In this document: piece after piece, positions 35,488-45,316 of the stretch
Layout: each line of letters starts with the position of its first letter
Numbering within the stretch: the first letter of the stretch is position 1
Assembly (NCBI GenBank): GCA_029213195.1
Contig: JARGNI010000007.1
Location: 1 to 64,000, forward strand
Origin: Verrucomicrobiales bacterium
GTDB lineage: Bacteria; Verrucomicrobiota; Verrucomicrobiia; Verrucomicrobiales; DEV007
Direction: 5' to 3'
DNA: 64,000 bases
Program-made: the position numbers and the translations under genes
The notes under the pieces: model-generated
Seen by the model: only the letters and a program-made list of their open reading frames with translations
Told to the model about the DNA's origin: nothing
Database searches by the model: none

Positions 35488-36795
35488 ATGAGCGTCTCCG
35501 AACAATCCTCCATTCCTTCCAGCCGTGCTTCCCGAGTGGCTGCTCTCGCAGGGGCAGGCGCCCGAGTCGGTGTGAACTATGTGAAGCACTACGGGAAGAA
35601 GGCGACGGGACAGAAAGTCGCCCCAACCGATTTGGAGGAAGCCAATGCAGGGGCCATCTATGACACATTTTCCCGACTCAAAGGTGGCCCACTCAAGCTG
35701 GCGCAGATGCTCAGCATCGACCGGAACATGCTTCCCGAAGCATTTCGGGAGCAGTTTGCGCAAGCTCAGTACTCTGCGCCTCCGCTTTCCTATCCTCTTG
35801 TCGTGAAGACCTTTCGGAGAGAATTTGGAAAAGAACCGCTGGCGCTTTTCGACACGTTTTCCAAATCCGCTCTGCACGGCGCCTCGATCGGGCAAGTCCA
35901 TCGAGCCAGCAAAGGGAAGAAGGATTTCGCAGTAAAAGTGCAGTATCCCGGTGTCGCCGACAGTCTCGACAGTGATCTCGCCGTGGTGAAGCCGGTGGCT
36001 CTCCAGGTCTTGGGCTGGAAGGATGCCGAAGTGCAACCCTACTTCGCGGAAGTCAGGGAACGCCTCCTTGAAGAAACGGACTACAGCTTGGAACTCGAAC
36101 GCTCGGTCTCGCTATCCGAGGCTTCCAAAGAGAAAATCCCCGGGATCCGATTTCCGCGCTACTATCCGGAGTACTCCAATCGTCGGGTCCTGACCATGGA
36201 TTGGATCGAAGGGCGCCCCCTGGACCGCTTTGCTGCCGAGGTTCAAGATCCGTCGATCCGGAATCGCGTCGCACAGGCCATCTGGGACTTCTACCACTTT
36301 CAAATTCATCAACTGAAACGGTTTCACGCGGATCCTCACCCGGGAAACTTTCTCGTCGATGAATCTGGCGATGTCGTCGTCCTCGACTTCGGATGCACCA
36401 AGCAAATCGATCTCGACTTTCATCGGGACTACTTCCGCTTTCTCGATCCGGAGGTCGTGCGAGACCGAAAGGCGTTCGAGAAAGGCTTGTGGACACTCGA
36501 CATTCTTTCTGAAAACGACACCGAGAGGGAACGAGATCTGATTCTCGAGAATGCGCAGGCAGGCGCTGAGTTGCTCGGTCGCCCATTCTACGAGGGCTCG
36601 TTCGATTTCAGCGACGAAACCTACATGGCGGCGATCTTCGAGATGGGAGAAGCCCAGAGAAAGAATCGTGAATGGAAACAGATTCGGACCGCGAGGGGGT
36701 CGGCCGACAGCATCTACCTCAATCGAGCCTACTTTGGGCTCTATTCGCTGATGGGGCTGCTCAAAGCAAGGATCGAGACCCGTCGCGACGTCTGA
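35488..36795 (+). CDS. ABC1/UbiB-family (ADCK-like) kinase
   Basis: 435 residues. The family extension appears as 'GGPLKLAQMLSID', where the usual KxGQ is KLAQ. The 'GASIGQVHRA' (Ala-rich loop), ATP-binding Lys in 'DFAVKVQYPGV', catalytic loop 'RFHADPHPGNFLV' and metal-binding 'VVLDFGCTKQ' are all present. No C-terminal membrane helices are evident. Bacterial members support quinone or other isoprenoid-lipid synthesis, but no ubi or menaquinone gene lies nearby. Downstream of the TetR-fold gene; the two probably share a transcript. Confidence 0.9.
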   Translation: MSVSEQSSIPSSRASRVAALAGAGARVGVNYVKHYGKKATGQKVAPTDLEEANAGAIYDTFSRLKGGPLKLAQMLSIDRNMLPEAFREQFAQAQYSAPPLSYPLVVKTFRREFGKEPLALFDTFSKSALHGASIGQVHRASKGKKDFAVKVQYPGVADSLDSDLAVVKPVALQVLGWKDAEVQPYFAEVRERLLEETDYSLELERSVSLSEASKEKIPGIRFPRYYPEYSNRRVLTMDWIEGRPLDRFAAEVQDPSIRNRVAQAIWDFYHFQIHQLKRFHADPHPGNFLVDESGDVVVLDFGCTKQIDLDFHRDYFRFLDPEVVRDRKAFEKGLWTLDILSENDTERERDLILENAQAGAELLGRPFYEGSFDFSDETYMAAIFEMGEAQRKNREWKQIRTARGSADSIYLNRAYFGLYSLMGLLKARIETRRDV

Positions 36796-36813
36796 AACGC
36801 GGGGTGGATTCCT

Positions 36814-37884
36814 CTACGCGAGATAGGTCGCCCGTCGCTTTCGCACATCGGCGGCGAGCTGTTCGACCATCTCCACGGTGGTGTCCCAGCCGACACAGGA
36901 ATCCGTAACGCTGACGCCATACTCGAGATCATCGAGATTGGACTGCAGTTTTTGCGCGCCTTCGTGGAGGTGGCTTTCGATCATGACCGCCCGAATCGAG
37001 CTGTCACCAGAAGCGACCTGAGCACCGATCTCGGCGCAGACGCCCGGCTGATTGCGGAAGTCTTTCCCGCTGTTGGCGTGACTGCAATCGATCATGATGG
37101 CAGGCTCGAGGCCTTTTCCCTCGAGAGCTTCCCGGACCGCAGCGACATTTTCGCGATCGTAGTTTGGACCTGTCTTGCCTCCACGGAGAATGATGTGGCA
37201 ATCGTCGTTGCCGCGGGTCGCTACGATGGCAGAATCGCCGGACTTCGTAACCGAGAGAAAACGGTGCGGGTGATTGGCTGCCTGGATCGCATCCACTGCG
37301 ATCTGGAAATTGCCGCCAGTACCGTTCTTGAAGCCGACCGGCATACTCAATCCCGAAGCAAGCTCCCGGTGAAGCTGGCACTCCGTGGTCCGAGCTCCGA
37401 TGGCGCCCCAGCTGATGAGGTCTGCGTAGAATTGAGGGCTGATCGTGTCGAGAAATTCCGTTCCTGCCGCGATGCCTTTCTCGACGATCCCGAGGAGGAG
37501 TTTCCGGGCGATCGCGAGTCCTTCGTTGATGTCGTAGGACCCATCGAGATGAGGGTCATTGATCAATCCCTTCCACCCGACCGTGGTCCGGGGCTTTTCG
37601 AAGTAGACTCGCATGATGAGGAGAAGATCGTCCTCGACCTTCTTTTGCAATTCGGCGAGATGCTCGGCATAGTCCAGTGCCGCCTTTGTGTCGTGGATCG
37701 AGCAGGGGCCGACTACGGCGAGCAGGCGCTTATCTCTTCCCGCAAGGATATCGGCAATCTCCTTTCGAGAGGCGCTGACGGTCTCTGCGGCTTCAGGAGA
37801 AACCGGAACTTCCTCCATGAGAATGGTCGGAGCAATCAACTGACGCAGACTGTCGATTCGGATATCGTCGAGTGGGATAGACAT
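36814..37884 (-). CDS. aroG: 3-deoxy-7-phosphoheptulonate (DAHP) synthase, class I
   Basis: 356 residues from the ATG at 37884; the frame to 37914 adds 10 residues. Class I motifs 'VVGPCSIHD', 'YFEKPRTTVGWKGLINDP', 'GARTTECQLHRELASGLSMPVGFKNGTGGN' and 'IMIDCSHANSGKDFRNQ' are complete. It condenses phosphoenolpyruvate and erythrose 4-phosphate at the start of the shikimate pathway. The AroF/AroG/AroH isozyme type, and so its feedback inhibitor, cannot be told by eye. It converges on the ABC1 kinase. Confidence 0.95.
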   Translation of the reverse strand: MSIPLDDIRIDSLRQLIAPTILMEEVPVSPEAAETVSASRKEIADILAGRDKRLLAVVGPCSIHDTKAALDYAEHLAELQKKVEDDLLLIMRVYFEKPRTTVGWKGLINDPHLDGSYDINEGLAIARKLLLGIVEKGIAAGTEFLDTISPQFYADLISWGAIGARTTECQLHRELASGLSMPVGFKNGTGGNFQIAVDAIQAANHPHRFLSVTKSGDSAIVATRGNDDCHIILRGGKTGPNYDRENVAAVREALEGKGLEPAIMIDCSHANSGKDFRNQPGVCAEIGAQVASGDSSIRAVMIESHLHEGAQKLQSNLDDLEYGVSVTDSCVGWDTTVEMVEQLAADVRKRRATYLA

Positions 37885-38007
37885 GGGCGGGGGAATTAGC
37901 ATGCGTTCCCGCATTCATGAAAGGAAAAAAATGGGGTTTTTCCTCGGGAGAAACTACTTTCCATGATTGAGCGGAAGCGAATCCTCCCGTAGCCTCGACA
38001 AGAATTC

Positions 38008-39105
38008 ATGAGCAAAAGACGACATCTACGAAAGGACTCGAGAGACTTTACCGGAGGAGGGATTTTCGGGCTCCCCGGATCGCATGGATCCACCGGAGAC
38101 AAGGAAATGGACGAGCGGATCGAATCCCTCGTCAATGACTGGGCCTGCGAATCTTCCAACGCGCTCGTCCAGGAGCTCATCGTCACCGCACTGAAGATGG
38201 GGCGGGATTGCCTTCCCGACGGAGATCTCAAGCTCTACAATCGTGCCCTCAAGGAGATGCGCCGAACCAGTTCGGTTTTCGGCCCCTTCACCGACGAGCG
38301 TAAGCTGTCGATCTTTGGAAGTGCCCGAACAAAGCCAGACGAGCCCGAGTTCCAGGCCGCGGTCGCCTTCGCCCGTAAGATGCGCGAAGCGGGGTTCATG
38401 TCCATCACCGGAGCCGGTCCGGGGATCATGGAAGCAGCCCAGGAAGGCTCGGGACGAGACGGAAGCTTTGGATTGAATATCAAGTTGCCCTTCGAACAGG
38501 GGGCCAATCACCACATCGACGGCGACGAGAAGCTGATCGACTTCAACTACTTCTTCACCCGCAAACTGGCTTTCGTGAAAGAAAGCGACGCCATCGCCGC
38601 CTTCCCGGGAGGCTTCGGGACCATGGACGAACTCTTCGAAGTCCTGACCTTGATTCAAACCGGAAAAGCCCAGGTCGTTCCCATCGTCCTCGTCGATGCA
38701 GAGGGAGGGACCTACTGGAAAACCTGGATGCAGTTTGTGCAGGACCATCTCTTCCGGCTCGGATTGATTTCCGAAGATGACTTCCGACTTTTCAAAATCA
38801 CCACGGACCTCGATGAAGCCGTCGAGGAGATCGTGACCTTCTTTTCCAACTTCCACAGCTACCGCTACGTCGGAAAGAACCTGGTGATGCGCTTGCAGAA
38901 ACCCGTCACGAAAGAACTCCTCGCCAAGCTGAATTCCGAATACCTCGATCTCCTCGAAGACGGAGAATTTGAAGCCTGCGAGGCACGGCCCCAGGAAGCC
39001 GACGAGCCCCACCTCGCCGATCTTCCTCGCCTCATGTGCCACAAACGCCGCGGCATGGCGGGTAGATTCCGGGAGTTGATCAACGAGGTCAATCGCGTCC
39101 CCTGA
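38008..39105 (+). CDS. LOG-family protein
   Basis: 365 residues, longer than plant LOG or YvdD (190-220), with a 90-residue N-terminal and 120-residue C-terminal extension. The Rossmann core 'LSIFGSARTKPDEPEF', 'ITGAGPGIMEAAQEGS' and 'AAFPGGFGTMDELFEVL' holds the PGGxGTxxE phosphoribohydrolase motif. LOG enzymes release cytokinin bases or hydrolyse nucleotide monophosphates, and this long form is common in bacteria with an unclear role (PpnN-like, inference). It stands before rnhB with a 25-base gap. Confidence 0.9.
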   Translation: MSKRRHLRKDSRDFTGGGIFGLPGSHGSTGDKEMDERIESLVNDWACESSNALVQELIVTALKMGRDCLPDGDLKLYNRALKEMRRTSSVFGPFTDERKLSIFGSARTKPDEPEFQAAVAFARKMREAGFMSITGAGPGIMEAAQEGSGRDGSFGLNIKLPFEQGANHHIDGDEKLIDFNYFFTRKLAFVKESDAIAAFPGGFGTMDELFEVLTLIQTGKAQVVPIVLVDAEGGTYWKTWMQFVQDHLFRLGLISEDDFRLFKITTDLDEAVEEIVTFFSNFHSYRYVGKNLVMRLQKPVTKELLAKLNSEYLDLLEDGEFEACEARPQEADEPHLADLPRLMCHKRRGMAGRFRELINEVNRVP

Positions 39106-39130
39106 TCGCCCACTCCCACATCTCGATTCG

Positions 39131-39754
39131 ATGCCGGACCTCTCCCACGAACGAGCCCTCCAGGAAGAAGGATACAGCCGTGTCGCAGGGATCGATGAAG
39201 CAGGTCGCGGGCCCCTCGCTGGACCCGTTTCCGCCGCTGCTGTCGTGCTTCCTGACCATTATACTCATGACGTATTAACCGACTCCAAACAGTTGACCGA
39301 GAAGAAGCGAGAGGAAATCTACAAGGAGATCACTCAGCATCCCGAGATTCAATGGGCTTCGGCAATGATCACGGCTCCGGAGATCGATGAAATCAACATC
39401 CTGCAAGCCACCTGGAAAGCGATGCGAACCGCTTTTTCCAAGCTAAACCCTTCTGCCGACATCGCACTGATCGACGGCAAGCCGATCGGAGGATTCCCGG
39501 GCGAACATCGCGCCCTGATCAAAGGAGACTCTCTCAGTCTCTCCATCGCCGCCGCGAGCATCATCGCCAAGGTCGAGCGCGATCGCCTCATGCTTCGCTA
39601 TGCCGAGGAATTCCCCGCCTATGGCTTCGACCGGCACAAAGGCTACGGGACCAAGATCCATCGGGAAGCGCTGGAGAAGTACGGCCCGTGTCCCATCCAC
39701 CGCCAGAGTTTCGCGCCTGTCGCGCTGGCCCAACGCAAGCAGACCATGAAATGA
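39131..39754 (+). CDS. rnhB: Ribonuclease HII
   Basis: 207 residues. The catalytic DEAGRGP motif starts at Asp21 ('VAGIDEAGRGPLAGPV'); 'DSKQLTEKKREE', 'ALIDGKPI' and 'GYGTKIHREAL' complete the family. It removes single ribonucleotides and RNA primers from DNA. Its stop overlaps the yraN start by 4 bases (ATGA), a conserved gene pair. Confidence 0.97.
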   Translation: MPDLSHERALQEEGYSRVAGIDEAGRGPLAGPVSAAAVVLPDHYTHDVLTDSKQLTEKKREEIYKEITQHPEIQWASAMITAPEIDEINILQATWKAMRTAFSKLNPSADIALIDGKPIGGFPGEHRALIKGDSLSLSIAAASIIAKVERDRLMLRYAEEFPAYGFDRHKGYGTKIHREALEKYGPCPIHRQSFAPVALAQRKQTMK

Positions 39755-40230
39755 ACGGATTGTTTCGGCGACTTTACTATCGCTGGATCGATTGTGAACT
39801 CGATCATCCCATTGCAATTCCGGATTTCGACGAGGAGGAGTCCGGCGTCAGAAACCAATGGATTGGGGAAACGGGAGAACGCCTCGCTGCCAAGACGCTC
39901 TGGCGAAATGGACATCGCGTCCTCTATCGGAACTTCCGAGCACGGGGAGGAGGGGAACTCGACCTGGTCTCCCGGCACCGGGACACACTGGTCTTTTCCG
40001 AGGTGAAAACGCGGACCAGTGATCAGTTCGGTCGGCCCGCCGATGCCGTCGATCAGGAAAAACAGCGACTCATCATTCGAGGAGCGAACGCCTGGCTACG
40101 AGAATTGAACCATCCCGAGATCCTCTTCCGGTTCGACGTCATCGAAGTTCTCCTCCTGAAGGACGAAGTGCCCGAAGTCCGTGTCAACGAAGGCGCCTTC
40201 TCTTCGCCCCAGGTCGGTCTGGGGATGTGA
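39751..40230 (+). CDS. yraN: YraN-family (UPF0102) nuclease-fold protein
   Basis: 159 residues from the ATG at 39751, overlapping the rnhB stop; the frame to 39688 is inside rnhB. The conserved UPF0102 core is 'GETGERLAAKTLWRNGHRVLYRNFR', 'GGGELDLVSRHRDTLVFSEVKTR' with the PD-(D/E)xK-like Asp-x-Lys pattern. The function of the family is not settled; RNase HII linkage suggests DNA processing. A hairpin shared with the next gene follows. Confidence 0.93.
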   Translation: MNGLFRRLYYRWIDCELDHPIAIPDFDEEESGVRNQWIGETGERLAAKTLWRNGHRVLYRNFRARGGGELDLVSRHRDTLVFSEVKTRTSDQFGRPADAVDQEKQRLIIRGANAWLRELNHPEILFRFDVIEVLLLKDEVPEVRVNEGAFSSPQVGLGM

Positions 40231-40259
40231 GGAACACGGCTTCGCTTCGCCTCGCCACC

Positions 40260-40292
40260 CAACAGGGTAAAGCGGATCACTCAACCCTGTTG
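40260..40292. terminator. Hairpin between convergent yraN and DUF4407 gene
   Basis: CAACAGGGT and ACCCTGTTG form a 9-bp stem around a 15-nt loop, between the two gene ends. It has no T run on either strand, so it is a weak intrinsic terminator. Its stem matches that of the terminator at 56395-56425. Confidence 0.45.
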
Positions 40293-40304
40293 AATCGCCG
40301 GCCG

Positions 40305-42065
40305 TTACGCAGCTCCACGTGCCGCGGCATCACGAGCGGCGTTGTGATCGAAGAAGGACTCCATGCGCTTGTTCAGATCCTCGTAGAAGGTCTCCGAGAA
40401 CTGCTCGAGTCGCTTCGCACGAGTCTTGGCTCGCTGGTTCTTCTCGTCGGCGAGAAGAGCCTTCTCCGACTCGATTCGCTCCTCGAACGCGGTTTCGAGA
40501 TCGATCAGGTTCTCGACGAACTCCTTGGCTGCGCGAGAATTGTCGATGCCTTCGATCAACGCTTTCTCGAGAGGCTTGTTCTGGGTGAGGTGAAGCAAAC
40601 GGCCTGAAGAAAGCGATTCCATATACTCGTTGTAGCTCTTGAGCCAGGCCTCACGCTCGCGGGCAAAGCGGACCTCATCGCGATCGACGAGGGCATCGTA
40701 GGGGCCAGGCTGGGAGAAGAATTTCACGACGAGAGGGATCGTATCGATGAGCATGAAGAGACCGGCAAGGATGAGGTAGGCCATGAGGGCGAACTTCCCG
40801 CCTTCGTAGCCCTTCTCAAACAGGCTGTGGAGAGCGAGGGTCTGCGTGAGAATGTCTTTGCGAGGCTCTGCAGCAATCGCATCGATGCGTTCCTGTTCCT
40901 GGTCACCGATCGCGGCAAGTTCGCCCTGGAGACGCTCAAGCTCACCGAGACGGGTATCGATCTGTGCCGTGATCGTCGCGCGGATCGCATTCTGCTGCTC
41001 GACGAACTGGCTCGCCTGAGACTCCTGAACCTGCTGCTTCAGGGCAGCGACACGGTCACGTTCTTCTTTCAAGCGCTCTGCTTTCGCAGCGGCGATGCCT
41101 ACAAATTCTTCTTTCACGGCAGTCTCGATCGCCTTGACTCGGTCGGCATAGTCGGCGCGTTGATCGGTGAGATACTGAAGGCTGTCGGCGATCCGCTTTG
41201 CCTCGTCACGACGCCAGGCGAGCTGGTCATCCTGAATGCTCTTGGCTCTTGGTCCAAGTCCACGGATCCCACTGCGCTGTCCGTTGACCTCGCGTTCGAA
41301 CTCCTTCTGCCAATGATCGAGATCGACCTGCAACGTGGCGTATTGCCCCTGCAAATCGGTAAACTCGGCATCGATGGCCTCGATTCGGTTCTGGTATTCC
41401 GCAGTTTCTGCTGCGATGCGGATATCCATCTGCTCCCGCAAGTCGGCATCCATCTCCGCCGTGGGATCCAGTTCGCCTGCGGAATCGTCCGCGACGATAA
41501 ACTCGGCAAGAAAGGTGCTCTCGAACTTGGCGCGCTGATCGGCAATCTCTGCCTCCAGACCAGTGATCTTGGTTTCGACCTCTGCCTTGTCGACATTGGC
41601 GACATCGCGAACGGCTTCGATTTCGGTCTGCCGTTCTTCTTCCACCACGGTGGTGATGGTGTCATTGAAAAGCAGCAGGGTGAGAGGGTGCGAGATCGTA
41701 ATCCCCATGAGCGCGGCAACTACAATCCTGAGGAAAAACTGCCCCACCTTGCGATGGAATCGCTGGTAGGAGCGATAGATCGAGAGCAAGGCCCGGTCGA
41801 TCGTCATGATGATGAGTCCCCAGGCAATCGCGACGGGAAGAATCACCTTCCAGTTGTCCGTCAGGGTAGAGAGCGCATAGGCACAGGCGATGAAGGCAAA
41901 GACACTCGGGACAAGAACGGTAGCGCCGAAGGCGACGTATTTTCGCTGCTCCCATCCGGGACACTGTTCCAGTGTGTCGGCCCCAGCTCCGGAGAGCCAG
42001 AAGAAGATCTTGGTGATGGGACCGGGCTTGGCCGGGGTCATCTGTGAATAGGAGTGCGAGTTCAT
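40305..42065 (-). CDS. DUF4407 membrane protein
   Basis: 586 residues from the ATG at 42065. Three transmembrane helices in the first 150 residues ('YVAFGATVLVPSVFAFIACAY', 'VILPVAIAWGLIIMTID', 'FLRIVVAALMGITISHPL') are followed by a long charged coiled coil, a fourth helix near residue 430 ('FALMAYLILAGLFMLIDTIPL') and a helical cytoplasmic tail. This is the DUF4407 plan ('FFWLSGAGADTLEQCP.WEQRKYV'), reported widely with no known function. It is alone, with a long upstream gap. Confidence 0.9.
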   Translation of the reverse strand: MNSHSYSQMTPAKPGPITKIFFWLSGAGADTLEQCPGWEQRKYVAFGATVLVPSVFAFIACAYALSTLTDNWKVILPVAIAWGLIIMTIDRALLSIYRSYQRFHRKVGQFFLRIVVAALMGITISHPLTLLLFNDTITTVVEEERQTEIEAVRDVANVDKAEVETKITGLEAEIADQRAKFESTFLAEFIVADDSAGELDPTAEMDADLREQMDIRIAAETAEYQNRIEAIDAEFTDLQGQYATLQVDLDHWQKEFEREVNGQRSGIRGLGPRAKSIQDDQLAWRRDEAKRIADSLQYLTDQRADYADRVKAIETAVKEEFVGIAAAKAERLKEERDRVAALKQQVQESQASQFVEQQNAIRATITAQIDTRLGELERLQGELAAIGDQEQERIDAIAAEPRKDILTQTLALHSLFEKGYEGGKFALMAYLILAGLFMLIDTIPLVVKFFSQPGPYDALVDRDEVRFAREREAWLKSYNEYMESLSSGRLLHLTQNKPLEKALIEGIDNSRAAKEFVENLIDLETAFEERIESEKALLADEKNQRAKTRAKRLEQFSETFYEDLNKRMESFFDHNAARDAAARGAA

Positions 42066-42754
42066 AGCGAGCGAGGTTGGAGTGGTGATCAATTGTCCGA
42101 CAGAAGCCCTTCGAAACCGACCGAGTGACTGCTATCAACCAAAATACTTAAGTTTTCTTGACAATATGTAAACCCATATTTTCCGGGAACTCAGTAGGGT
42201 CGGGATAGCTCAAAGGGGCTACGAGGCCACTGAATCAGACCAATTCGCCCGAGGAAGGGGAGCCCGAGTAGAGCGCACGACTCGATTCGATCGAGGCCTC
42301 TTGCGGTAGCGCTACAATTTCTCCCAGGTAGCTTCCTTTCCAGACTAGCAAAAAGACTACCGATCCGAAACGGTGTTCGCCATGCGATGCCTTTCAGCGA
42401 GACACGGTGAGCTTCGCAAATCGCAAAACTCGTCCGGCAGTTTCTCGGTCGAGAACCAGCCTAATGAGCAACGAGCTGCGTTCTCTGCCCAGGCGTGCAA
42501 CGCAAATAGACTTCAGAAAAACGACCTTCGTCCGATCCATGCTCGATAGAGAAGGGCATGAAAAGCTCTCTGGCCAGAAGGTCTTAGAGCGGACGCCCCC
42601 GGCTGGGAAAACTCAACCGAACGAGCCTCTAGAGGCCACTTTCCAATTTTTAATCATTTTATAAAAAATTAATAAAATGAAAATTCAACGGCTCCACAGA
42701 GTTGCCGAGATGGGGCGCCGAGATGAAGAGAGGGCTGGGGCCGAACTCGCTATT
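42066..42754. other. Long intergenic region, no supported gene
   Basis: Between the DUF4407 start and the hrpB stop I find no convincing gene. An 85-residue frame at 42407-42664 has composition typical of chance frames. An AT-rich tract at about 42643-42690 holds an 8-bp inverted repeat (CATTTTAT at 42655-42662, ATAAAATG at 42672-42679). I recognise no tRNA, RNase P, tmRNA or 6S RNA pattern. It could carry the DUF4407 promoter, an unknown small RNA or old debris. Confidence 0.5.
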
Positions 42755-45316
42755 CTACGAATAGTCCGGCCACTCGTGCTTGGGATAGCGGCCTCGCAGT
42801 TGAGCCCGAACCGCTGAGTAGCTCCCGGTCCAGAATCCCGCAAGATTCTCGGTCACCTGGACGGGCCGATGATTCGGAGCGAGGACCTCGATCACCACGG
42901 GAACCTTTCCTTCGCAGACGGTCGGTGAATCGTTCAGCCCGAAGAGATGCTGAATGAGGACGGAGATTCGTGGCTTTTCCCCAGCAGTGTAACGCACCAA
43001 GCTCTCCCGGCCGTTGGAGAGTTTGATTCGCTCCGGGACGAGATGATCGAGCGGGCCCTTGAGATGGGACGGCAGCCACTCCTGGAGTGACGGCCAGACT
43101 TTGCGATCCTTGATCTGCTTATAGCTCGTCGCTCCTTCGCAGATCTGCTCAAGGATGAGCTGTTGCGAATCTTCGTCGATCTCGGGAAAATCGTATTCGG
43201 GAAAGTGCTCCGCGGCGAGGTTGATACGAGCGATCCAGGCTTCCACCTTGTCATCCCACGCCTTGAGATTGAGTTCGCCAGCAAGAACCCGCTCGGCGAG
43301 GAGAGCGGCAGCTTGATCGAGCGGGACTTCCCCGGAAGCTTTCGATTCGAGAACGAGATCACGAAAGCGTTTTTCCTTTCGCGCTTCGACGCGACGGAAA
43401 CGCTCATCGTAGACGGCACCCTCTTTCTCTTCGAAGAGAGATGGGAAGGAATCCTCGAGCCAGGATTCTTCGATTCGCGTGCAGAGCCCCAACTTCACCT
43501 GGAGATCTCGTCCTTCGATCTCGATCATTTCGGCTGCCACGAAGAGCCTGACATCCTTCTCGGCGGCGACCGAGTCCTTTTCCAGTTGCCCTCTTCGCTT
43601 TCCCACGACCGCGCAGGCGAGAGTGGAGCTGCTGTTCCGAACCGCGACCCGATCGGAGAAACCACTCAGGAAGACTCGTGCGAGTGTTTCGCCGCTGGGA
43701 TGAGGGTCTCGATTGGGCGAGGGATGCCAGCGAGAAGCGATCCGGGCGATCTGTTGGGACACGCGATCCACATCGCGACAGGCACCCGCGTGGATCCCGA
43801 GACGTTCCCCAACTTCGCGCCGGAATCCGTTTTCCTTCATCTGCGACCAGGCTCGCAGCAGGGACTGGAAGTCCGAGACATCCTCCTCCTGTGCGAAATC
43901 GACGGCCTGGAGATGATTGGCCTCTCGTTTTCGGGTCGGAAAGAGCGGTCTCGACTGGCTCAGCGCGACAATCCGGGCGAAAAGATCGAGGGAGCCGTAT
44001 TGGGCCGCTTCGTAGAGGATGCGTCCAAATCGGGGTGCTACGGGGAGATGACTGATCTGCTTGCCCAGTGATGTTAGCTGCTCCTCCTCGTTCAAGGCCC
44101 CAATATCCTTGAGTCGCTCGATGGCTTCTTCGAGTCCCGTGGGGTCGGGGGCTTCGAACCACCGGAAGGTTCTGACCGATTCTACGCCGCTGGAGGCGAG
44201 AATGAGGATGGCTTCGGTGAGATCCATCCTCCGGATTTCGGAAGGGATGCTGACGGCTCGCGACTCCTGGTCCCGCTCACTCCAAAGGCGGATGGCATGC
44301 CCGGGACCCGTTCGGCCGGCGCGGCCTGCTCGCTGATCCGCCGACGCCTGTGAAATTTTCTCGATATGCAGGGTGGTGATTCCCCGATGATGATCAAAGG
44401 CTGCTCTCCTTTCGAGTCCCGCATCGACGACCAGACGAACGCCATCGATCGTGATCGAAGTCTCGGCCACGTTTGTCGCAATCACGATCTTCGGCTGCGC
44501 CGATTTGGCCACCGCAGCATCCTGCTTGCCAGGAGCCAGCTCCCCATACAACTCGTGGATCTGGAATCCTGATGTCCAACTCGCCTTGCGGAGCTGCTGG
44601 GCGGTCTTCTGGATCTCGTAGCGACCGGGAAGGAAGATGAGGATGTGTCCTTCCACGCCCTCCTTGCGAAGAAAGTCTCGGATCGTTCTCGCGATGTGAT
44701 CCCAGAGCTCTCCCTTGTGTCTCTCCCGAGGCGGTGCGTATTGAATATCGACTGGGAAAGTCCTCCCCTGGGAGATCAGGTGGTGACAACCTTCCCCGAG
44801 GTATTCCTTCAGGGCACCCGCTTCCAGGGTCGCAGACATCACGACAATCTTCAGGTCGGGGCGAAGAGTTTTCTGCACTTCGAGACATCGGGCCAGGCTG
44901 ATATCCGCGAAAAAATGTCTCTCATGAAACTCGTCGAGGACCACCGCGGCCATTCCACTGAGGCTCGGGTCGTCGATCAGCTTGCGAATGAGAATCCCTT
45001 CGGTGACGAATCGAATCCGGGTCTCTTTCGACACACAATTCTCGAAGCGAACCTGATACCCCACTTCGTCTCCCAATCGGACCTCTCGCTCTTCGGCCAC
45101 CCGCTTCGCGAGCATGCGGGCAGCGAGGCGCCGTGGTTGCAGAACGAAGATCTCGCCGTCGCCGCAAAGACCAGAATCGAGAAGGAACTGGGGAATCTGG
45201 GTCGACTTTCCGGACCCCGTGGGCGCTTCGATGACCACTCGAGACGAGGGTTGCGAAATCGCGGCAGCCAGATCGATCTCTAGATCGAAGATGGGGAGAG
45301 AGCGATCGCGAGACAT
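42755..45316 (-). CDS. hrpB: ATP-dependent helicase HrpB
   Basis: 853 residues of the DEAH-box family. Motif I is 'EAPTGSGKSTQIPQFLL', motif II 'VLDEFHERHF' (DEFH), motif III 'SATLEAG', motif V 'ATNVAETSITIDGVRLVVDAG' and motif VI 'QRAGRAGRTGPGHAIRLW'. The HrpB C-terminal domain ends in 'RGRYPKHEWPDYS', the usual signature. The substrate of HrpB is not settled; RNA helicase activity is expected. The last gene of the minus-strand run that begins at hprK. Confidence 0.95.
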   Translation of the reverse strand: MSRDRSLPIFDLEIDLAAAISQPSSRVVIEAPTGSGKSTQIPQFLLDSGLCGDGEIFVLQPRRLAARMLAKRVAEEREVRLGDEVGYQVRFENCVSKETRIRFVTEGILIRKLIDDPSLSGMAAVVLDEFHERHFFADISLARCLEVQKTLRPDLKIVVMSATLEAGALKEYLGEGCHHLISQGRTFPVDIQYAPPRERHKGELWDHIARTIRDFLRKEGVEGHILIFLPGRYEIQKTAQQLRKASWTSGFQIHELYGELAPGKQDAAVAKSAQPKIVIATNVAETSITIDGVRLVVDAGLERRAAFDHHRGITTLHIEKISQASADQRAGRAGRTGPGHAIRLWSERDQESRAVSIPSEIRRMDLTEAILILASSGVESVRTFRWFEAPDPTGLEEAIERLKDIGALNEEEQLTSLGKQISHLPVAPRFGRILYEAAQYGSLDLFARIVALSQSRPLFPTRKREANHLQAVDFAQEEDVSDFQSLLRAWSQMKENGFRREVGERLGIHAGACRDVDRVSQQIARIASRWHPSPNRDPHPSGETLARVFLSGFSDRVAVRNSSSTLACAVVGKRRGQLEKDSVAAEKDVRLFVAAEMIEIEGRDLQVKLGLCTRIEESWLEDSFPSLFEEKEGAVYDERFRRVEARKEKRFRDLVLESKASGEVPLDQAAALLAERVLAGELNLKAWDDKVEAWIARINLAAEHFPEYDFPEIDEDSQQLILEQICEGATSYKQIKDRKVWPSLQEWLPSHLKGPLDHLVPERIKLSNGRESLVRYTAGEKPRISVLIQHLFGLNDSPTVCEGKVPVVIEVLAPNHRPVQVTENLAGFWTGSYSAVRAQLRGRYPKHEWPDYS

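Noticed and set aside
42159-42190. TTGACA box as a promoter for a plus-strand gene
   Set aside because: A TTGACA occurs there, but no -10 box follows at 16-18 bases and no supported gene lies downstream on that strand.
42407-42664. 85-residue plus-strand frame in the long intergenic gap
   Set aside because: No signal, motif or upstream context; composition is rich in Arg, Ser and Pro as in chance frames.
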